Both the position numbers and the translations under genes were made by a program. From assembly GCF_033568475.1 (NCBI RefSeq), contig NC_133120.1, positions 92,522,151 through 92,586,150 on the forward strand: 64,000 nucleotides of DNA, given 5' to 3'. Below are positions 58,351-64,000 of the stretch, in pieces. Positions within the stretch are counted from its first letter, which is position 1. Each line of letters starts with the position of its first letter. The DNA is from Henckelia pumila (Eukaryota > Streptophyta > Magnoliopsida > Lamiales > Gesneriaceae). The notes beneath the pieces are model-generated. The model did no database searches, had not been told where the DNA came from, and worked only from the letters and a program-made list of their open reading frames with translations.

Positions 58351-59236
58351 ATTTTGGATTTTTTTTTTAAAAAAAGAAAGATATTATTAGAAATGAAAAA
58401 AGAAAAACAAGATATGGGACTAGGCCCAAACCTCTCTCAAGATCTAAATAATTAAATAAGTTTTGAGTGAGTTCTGATATAAGAAAGTTGTCGAACATGA
58501 TCAAAATGCTCAAATTAGATTTTTAATTGCAGCACCTCATGTTCTGCAAAATATTTTTGGATAAAACTTAGTAGATAAAACGAGATTCATTGCATTCAAT
58601 TTTTTGCTAGTTTATTTAACACTATCTACTATATATTTATCAATTACATTACATTATGATTCATGAATATAGTAAAAATACATTACTATCCACAAATATT
58701 TTCGACCAATTATTCAATAGATAGAAATAGTCAAACAAAAATAATCAAAGACGCAAAAATTAACAATGCTAATTTCATTTTTTACAATAAATTTTAGTAT
58801 TTCTAGCATTGATATCAAATGTGTTGTCCCATAATTAAATGAAACAAAGATTTAAAACAAGAAAAAAATAAAGAGAAGAATTAAGAAATATATGCTCTCA
58901 AGAAACCACAACCTAATTTTTTGAGAAAAAATGATTTAAAATACACGATGTGAAGAAAAAAATACACAAAAAAATCTGAAATCATTTACGAAATGCCCTT
59001 GAATTTTTTTTAAAGGCAAAACGACCTTAAATCTTAATTGGGTGTTGTGTGTCACTGTGTTGATCGGCCACTCGGAAGAGTCGAAGAGAAAAAATGAATC
59101 AAATATTCCATAAAAAAGAGAGTTTGATCGTCACTTAAAATAAATTACCTTATTTTATTTGAGAAACCAATGTATTATATATTTAAAAAAATGAGACACA
59201 ACCATTAAAAATTATTAAAAAGAATACCAAACAAAA

Positions 59237-59327
<91 letters not shown>

Positions 59328-59386
59328 TATTTTTTTTTTTGGGAGGGGCCAGGGCCTCCCTAAGGCACTATGTGCCTCCGCCCCTA
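58351..59386. mobile_element. Right part of the split hAT-like element
   Basis: AT-rich, no ORF. Includes (AT)n at 59238-59325 and the GGCCAGGGCCTCCCTAAGGC subterminal segment. Confidence 0.65.
59238..59325. repeat. (AT)n microsatellite
   Basis: About 44 AT units. Confidence 0.9.
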
Positions 59387-59394
59387 CATGCCAG

Positions 59395-60272
59395 CATGTA
59401 ATATATATATTTGTCGTTCAATAGACGATAAGACAATTTTTATTTCATCAAAATGATTTTGGGGGCGTCTTGGACGATATCAAAATGATTTTGAAAATTT
59501 AATTCATTTTTATTAGATGCAACTTGACTCGTATATGTAATGAGATGATAAATTGAAAATTAAGAAAAACATACATAATTATTTTGTAAAATTACTCTCC
59601 TAACATTTGCCGTCGAAAAACTAACTTCGAAATAAATTATAAACAAATTTATTGTTGGTGGAAAATGGTAACATCTATCTCATTCTAACGGCCAGCCTCA
59701 TGGCAATTACTAATTAGTGCTACGTGCTGGGTACTTAAACTGCCGTCTCATTATATCAAAAATTAAGAAAGTTTAACCCAGAAAAAATTAAAATTTAAAT
59801 CTCATCCAACACATATATAGTGACACAACGAGCCATGAGATTAAATTGGGTTAACCAAAAAATGAGACAAACGTGAGATGAAATTTTAGGGAAAATAGTT
59901 TTTTTTTGGTCCATTTTTTAGAATGGACTCATTGACTTTCCAAATTTTAAATGACCAAAAAAGGCATTTTTCCTACTTTTTATAGCAGTTGGAAATTTAA
60001 ATTCTTTGCCAATTAAGGACGTAAGATATTGTGGAGAATTTTTTTAATGTAATATGAAATTTCTTATTACCCGAGAGGAGATTGCAAAATTTTGACCAAA
60101 AAAGGCCTTATTTACTAGATTCAAATAAACATTGGCAAACTCTTATGTTGTGTTTGATGGAAAAATCTATGCATTTTAAATATATTTTATTTTTTTAGAT
60201 AACTTGCAAAAAAAAAAATCAAATCAAATCCATCTCCCTTATTATTTACATTATAATTAATATATATCTATA

Positions 60273-60331
<59 letters not shown>

Positions 60332-60693
60332 AGTTTTTATTAAATGTAGTAATTTTCCGCCAAAACATGTATATGGCAAAAAAATAATTTTTAACATGAA
60401 ATATTCACATACCAAATCTAAAATTAATTTCAAAATTTTTCATATTTCATATTAAAATTTAAATTAAGAAGTCTGAAAATATATAATAACTTTCGAAATC
60501 TACATCGATTCTGAAATTTCATTATTTTTTATTTTTGTTTATCAATTGTTTCATAAAAATTTATCAATAATTGATGTATTTTTAAAATAATAGCATCAAA
60601 ACTATTTATTATATATTTATGTGAATATATTGATTTTGAAGTAATATTAATACATTAATTACATAGGTGAAGATATAGGTGGCAAGATGGAGT
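59395..60693. other. AT-rich spacer, no gene seen
   Basis: Contains a second long AT run at about 60262-60326 and short stretches related to 41280-41350 (around 59815-59880) and 48885-48905 (around 60067-60100), so it belongs to the same duplicated background. Confidence 0.55.
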
Positions 60694-61327
60694 GGGGGTG
60701 TCAATTCGGATGAGTTTGGGTCGGGTTGACAAAAATAATTCTAATTTTTTTTTTTCAATATGAACCCGAATCAACCCGAAAATGTCCAACTCGAACCTGA
60801 ACCCGACTAACCCGATCAACCCAAACTAACCCGATTTTTTTTAACAAAATAATTAATTAAAAATTCAAAACACATAATAATAATAATAATATTTAATTTA
60901 ATGACATAATAAAAAAAAATCTAAGCTTATATATATTTTAAATTTGAACTTTTAGTTATAGAAAATTTAAAGTGTACCTATTACAAAAAATAAAAAATAT
61001 TTTAAAAAACACAAATTGTACAAAATAAACATTAAATGAATAAAATCTATTATATCAATATATAATAAATTTTTTTCAAACATACAACGTATAAAAATGT
61101 AATAAATCTATCTTAATATTATATAAAAATAATAATAATTATAAGTTTCGGGTCATTTCGGGTCGACCCGGTTTGATCCTAACCCAACCCAAACCCGATT
61201 AATTTTATCGGGTTAGCTTTCGGGTCAACTCGATTTGACCCAGATCCAAAAAACCCCAACTTTAACCTGATATTTTTTGGGTTGGCTTGTATCGGGTTGA
61301 TAGGTTGGGTTGAATTTTAACACCCCT
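60694..61327. mobile_element. hAT-like MITE with dense CGGGT/ACCCG motifs
   Basis: Starts GGGGGTGTCAATTCGG and ends TTTTAACACCCCT, giving short inverted ends (GGGGTGT.AA). Both subterminal regions are packed with CGGGTC/GACCCG and CAACCCGA words, a trait of hAT MITEs. No 8-bp duplication was found, so the ends are provisional. Confidence 0.5.
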
Positions 61328-62336
61328 AAAATAAAGGTTGAGCGTTGAACCAGCGGTCAAATGGTGAATGGAAATGGAAGTAGAAGAAGACAAACTTCAT
61401 TAATTGGGTCCAAAATTGGGCCCAATTTCCCTAAATTTTGTGTTCAATATATGTAAATTAAAAGTCTCTGAAAATCATATATATAATAATGTATCATTTT
61501 TGGTTTAAATATTATTTTTGATTTAAATATTTAATTTGATCGGGTGATATTAATAATTTGTAATTTATGTTAATTTTTTGAATCGATGTATGTGTAAATT
61601 TCGATAAATATTATATATGATAATGTATTAATTTTCGATTCAAAATTTTAAATTTAATCGATATTATATATGATAATGTACCCCTAGCTGAGTACTTAAA
61701 CTACGTATATATCGTCTCATTATATCACAAAATTAAAAATTAAAAGTAACGTACAGGTAAATGAAGAGCAAGACCGAGGACTAGCGGAGATTGCATGATT
61801 TGCAACTATCTTGACACCGTATCACATGATATAATCATACGGATTTGACCCGATTAAAATTAATATATTATTTTTATGTCAAAAGAATTTTTCACTGCAA
61901 AATTTCATTTTTTTTAGTTATGTTAAGAAAAAATATTGTATAATATATGTTGATTTGAGTAAAAAATATCCAACCAACGAAAAATATTACTCAAAAAATA
62001 AAAAAATAAAAAAATTACTCTTTATATTCAAAAAACACTTTGTCATGGAAAATATCATTTTTTTAGTCATGTTGTGAAGACATATATATTGTGAAATCTA
62101 TGTTAATTTAAGTGAAAATTATTGTTTTTAAATGTTCTATGTTAATAGAACATCGTGTAATACATGCATGCTGATTTAATTGAATGAAAAATATTCTTTT
62201 CCATTTTATGTGTATATATGAACCAGGTCGATCTATATCACAGATATCGATTCATGAGACCGTGACACGAGTGACTTACCGTTTGGTACTAATGAAATAC
62301 AAATGTAATAAAAGAATGATAATATACGCGCGTATT
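61328..62336. other. AT-rich spacer, no gene seen
   Basis: Around 61670-61740 a stretch resembles 59710-59760 ('gagtacttaaact', 'gtctcattatatca'). No ORF of note. Confidence 0.5.
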
Positions 62337-62821
62337 GAGGGGTGGTTCGGTACGGTATACCGGTATTTTTTTCAAAGAATACCGCATACAATACCAAAAA
62401 TTTCGGTACCAAAAAAATCAATACCGATACCGTACCGATATTTTCGATATACCAAAATTTTGGTATGACATAAACTCATACCGTTTTTACCAAAAACTTT
62501 CGGTATACCGAAATTCGGTACGTTATCGGTATGATACCGTTTATACCGTCATTTTTTTTAAAAAAAAACTCTATAATTAAAATAGATTTTATATATTTTT
62601 TCTTGTATATAATTAAAATATATATTTTATTATAATATTTTTTTTCAGTTTTTCGGTATATCAAAAATACCGAAATTTTCTAAATCTTATACCGATGCCG
62701 AGAATTTCGGTACGATAATATTGTACTGAAATTCTCGGTATACCGAAAATTCGATATATACAATTTTTTTCAATATGATATATGTGATATGACGGCATTT
62801 CAATATTTTTCGTCAGCCCTA
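62337..62821. mobile_element. hAT-like MITE with dense CGGTA/TACCG motifs
   Basis: Both halves carry many CGGTA, TACCG and ATACCG words in both orientations around an AT-rich centre. The ends are AGGGGTGG and its partner CAGCCCTA. Flanks CGCGTATT (62329-62336) and TATGTATT (62822-62829) could be a decayed 8-bp duplication: the three differences are all transitions at CpG positions. The ORFs crossing it, rich in Y, R and I, come from the motif. Confidence 0.5.
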
Positions 62822-62937
62822 TATGTATTAGTAATATATATAGATAAATAATATTTTGTTTTGTAGGTAACTTTTTGTAAATTTGTTGTATTTAGTATTA
62901 TAAAATGTCTTAAATATCCTCTCCAATTACACACAAA

Positions 62938-63125
62938 TAGAGCTGTCAAAGTAGACTCTAATGAGTTGTGGTGGGCTCCGGACCAACTCACTAAATATAA
63001 CTAAAAATTGGTGGATCGGCCCGCCCCACATCACCAAATAGACGGGATCCTAAATGGTGGACCGGCCCACCAACTATCGGGTTTTGGTGAGCTGCGGGTT
63101 GACCCACTCCTCCGGCCAAATTCCT
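62938..63125. mobile_element. Decayed hAT-like fragment
   Basis: Starts 'tagagctgtcaaagtagact' and contains 'ggcccgccccac', 'ggaccggcccacc' and 'gggttgacccactcc', as in subterminal parts of hAT MITEs. The right end is not identified. Confidence 0.35.
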
Positions 63126-63404
63126 ATACATATTCTTACAAAATGTCATTTTTTATTAATCATAATTTTTTTAATTTTTTTTAAATTAATATGAAATCAT
63201 CTATGTCAGAGGTAAATTTTTCACTCAAAATAAAATCTCAGTTTATTTTTAATATTCATATATATATATATATTATATAAAAATGCATTTGTATAGGAAT
63301 TTAAACACTATTTAATGCATGTAGAAATTTTAAAAGAAAAGTCTATAAAAAAATTTAAAGAAAAATTTATCAAAAGAAATTAACAAAATATTACTTTACG
63401 TGAT

Positions 63405-63990
63405 GACACAATTTTTAGAACAAAACAACATACATAATTTTAAAAATAAAAACAAAAAGCTTATAACTGTAATATGTCACACCTCTCATGTCATGTGGAT
63501 GATGTGCTCATCAAGAGTTGCGAGTGATCTCTCATTAACACAAATGTATATAAACTAAAACGGGTCATGAGATAAATTTTGTTAGCTAAAAAATGAGAAT
63601 GAGATGCGTAAAAAATTATGGCTCATAAAACTCTCGTCTAGTATACTATTTATACTCTATTTATAATACTATGACCAACATATGTAATGATTAACTACAA
63701 AATGCTATAGCCGAGGTTTAACGGGGCCAGTGGACTGGTTGCATTCGTTATATTATCACTCAACTTTCTCTTATCTATTGTATTATATCATCAAATTTGC
63801 AATATTAGTTCATTTCTAAATGATTTATCGATGTCGTCCTCTCATCTAATCATTTTGATCTTCCTTAATTTAATTTCTTGGCCCCGTCCCTAAAATTTAT
63901 TTATTGCTGTAACTTATAATTTATTTATAGTTTAGACAATGAAACAACAACAAATTTGGACATTTTTGTAATAAGAACTTGATAGATTTA
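63405..63990. repeat. Local duplication D1, right copy
   Basis: Counterpart of 41160-41895, same orientation and order, with numerous indels. No ORF. Confidence 0.65.
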
Positions 63991-64000
63991 AAGAAATTAA

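Larger units (their letters stand above)
48933..59386. mobile_element. Non-autonomous hAT-like element, split by Tekay-2
   Basis: Left end CAGGGGCGGAG (48933), right end CTCCGCCCCTA (59386), flanked by a perfect 8-bp duplication CATGCCAG (48925-48932, 59387-59394). TIRs of this form with 8-bp duplications fit the hAT superfamily. Without the nested retrotransposon it is about 1.1 kb, with no transposase ORF. Its right part holds 'ggccagggcctccctaaggc' and a long (AT)n tract at 59238-59325. Confidence 0.75.

Noticed and set aside
62184..62580. Tyrosine- and arginine-rich ORFs
   Set aside because: Translated from CGGTA/TACCG motif repeats of a MITE.

Overview
This window looks like nuclear DNA from a flowering plant, most likely a eudicot. 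It is AT-rich and gene-poor and holds an Athila-type Ty3/gypsy element with a tRNA-Asp primer site, two Tekay/Del-type chromodomain gypsy elements with initiator tRNA-Met primer sites, two tRNA-derived SINEs, Helitron, hAT and MITE remains, and long AT microsatellites. I see no bacterial, organellar or rRNA/tRNA genes. The species cannot be named from the sequence.

Layout. 1-9399 and 30372-40200 were one locus before a 21-kb insertion split it. It is a mosaic of dispersed AT-rich repeat families (called R1 to R5 here) in both orientations, plus two inverted copies of a Helitron-like 3' end. An Athila-type element occupies 9400-30371 (5-bp target duplication GTTAC). Its 3' LTR is split by a complete Tekay-type element at 19839-29339 (target duplication CTTTT). 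34.4-35.2 kb looks like a lone LTR. 40.5-49 kb and 59.4-64 kb form a lower-copy background with local duplications, two SINEs, a Copia-like LTR remnant, a small Helitron and a fold-back MITE. A second Tekay-type element (49007-58345, target duplication GATAG) sits inside a non-autonomous hAT-like element (48933-59386, 8-bp duplication CATGCCAG).

Genes. The only credible host gene is a short minus-strand ORF at 47632-47907 encoding a 91-residue secreted peptide with six regularly spaced cysteines and a TATA box upstream. All retrotransposon genes are broken: the Athila gag-pol by frameshifts and stops, the Tekay elements mostly by nonsense changes of the kind expected from deamination of methylated cytosine.

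Most unusual signal. GC-rich, near-perfect stem-loops with 12-bp arms and an ACTTTTCTA-like loop are arranged in threes with a 72-74 nt period in the Athila LTR just upstream of its TATA box, and again in the Athila interior between pol and ORF3. Related GC-rich stem-loops occur in the LTRs of the two Tekay elements, although the rest of the window is strongly AT-rich. A second unexplained signal is a protein-coding relic (motif IINDID..) repeated at least six times inside the R repeats.
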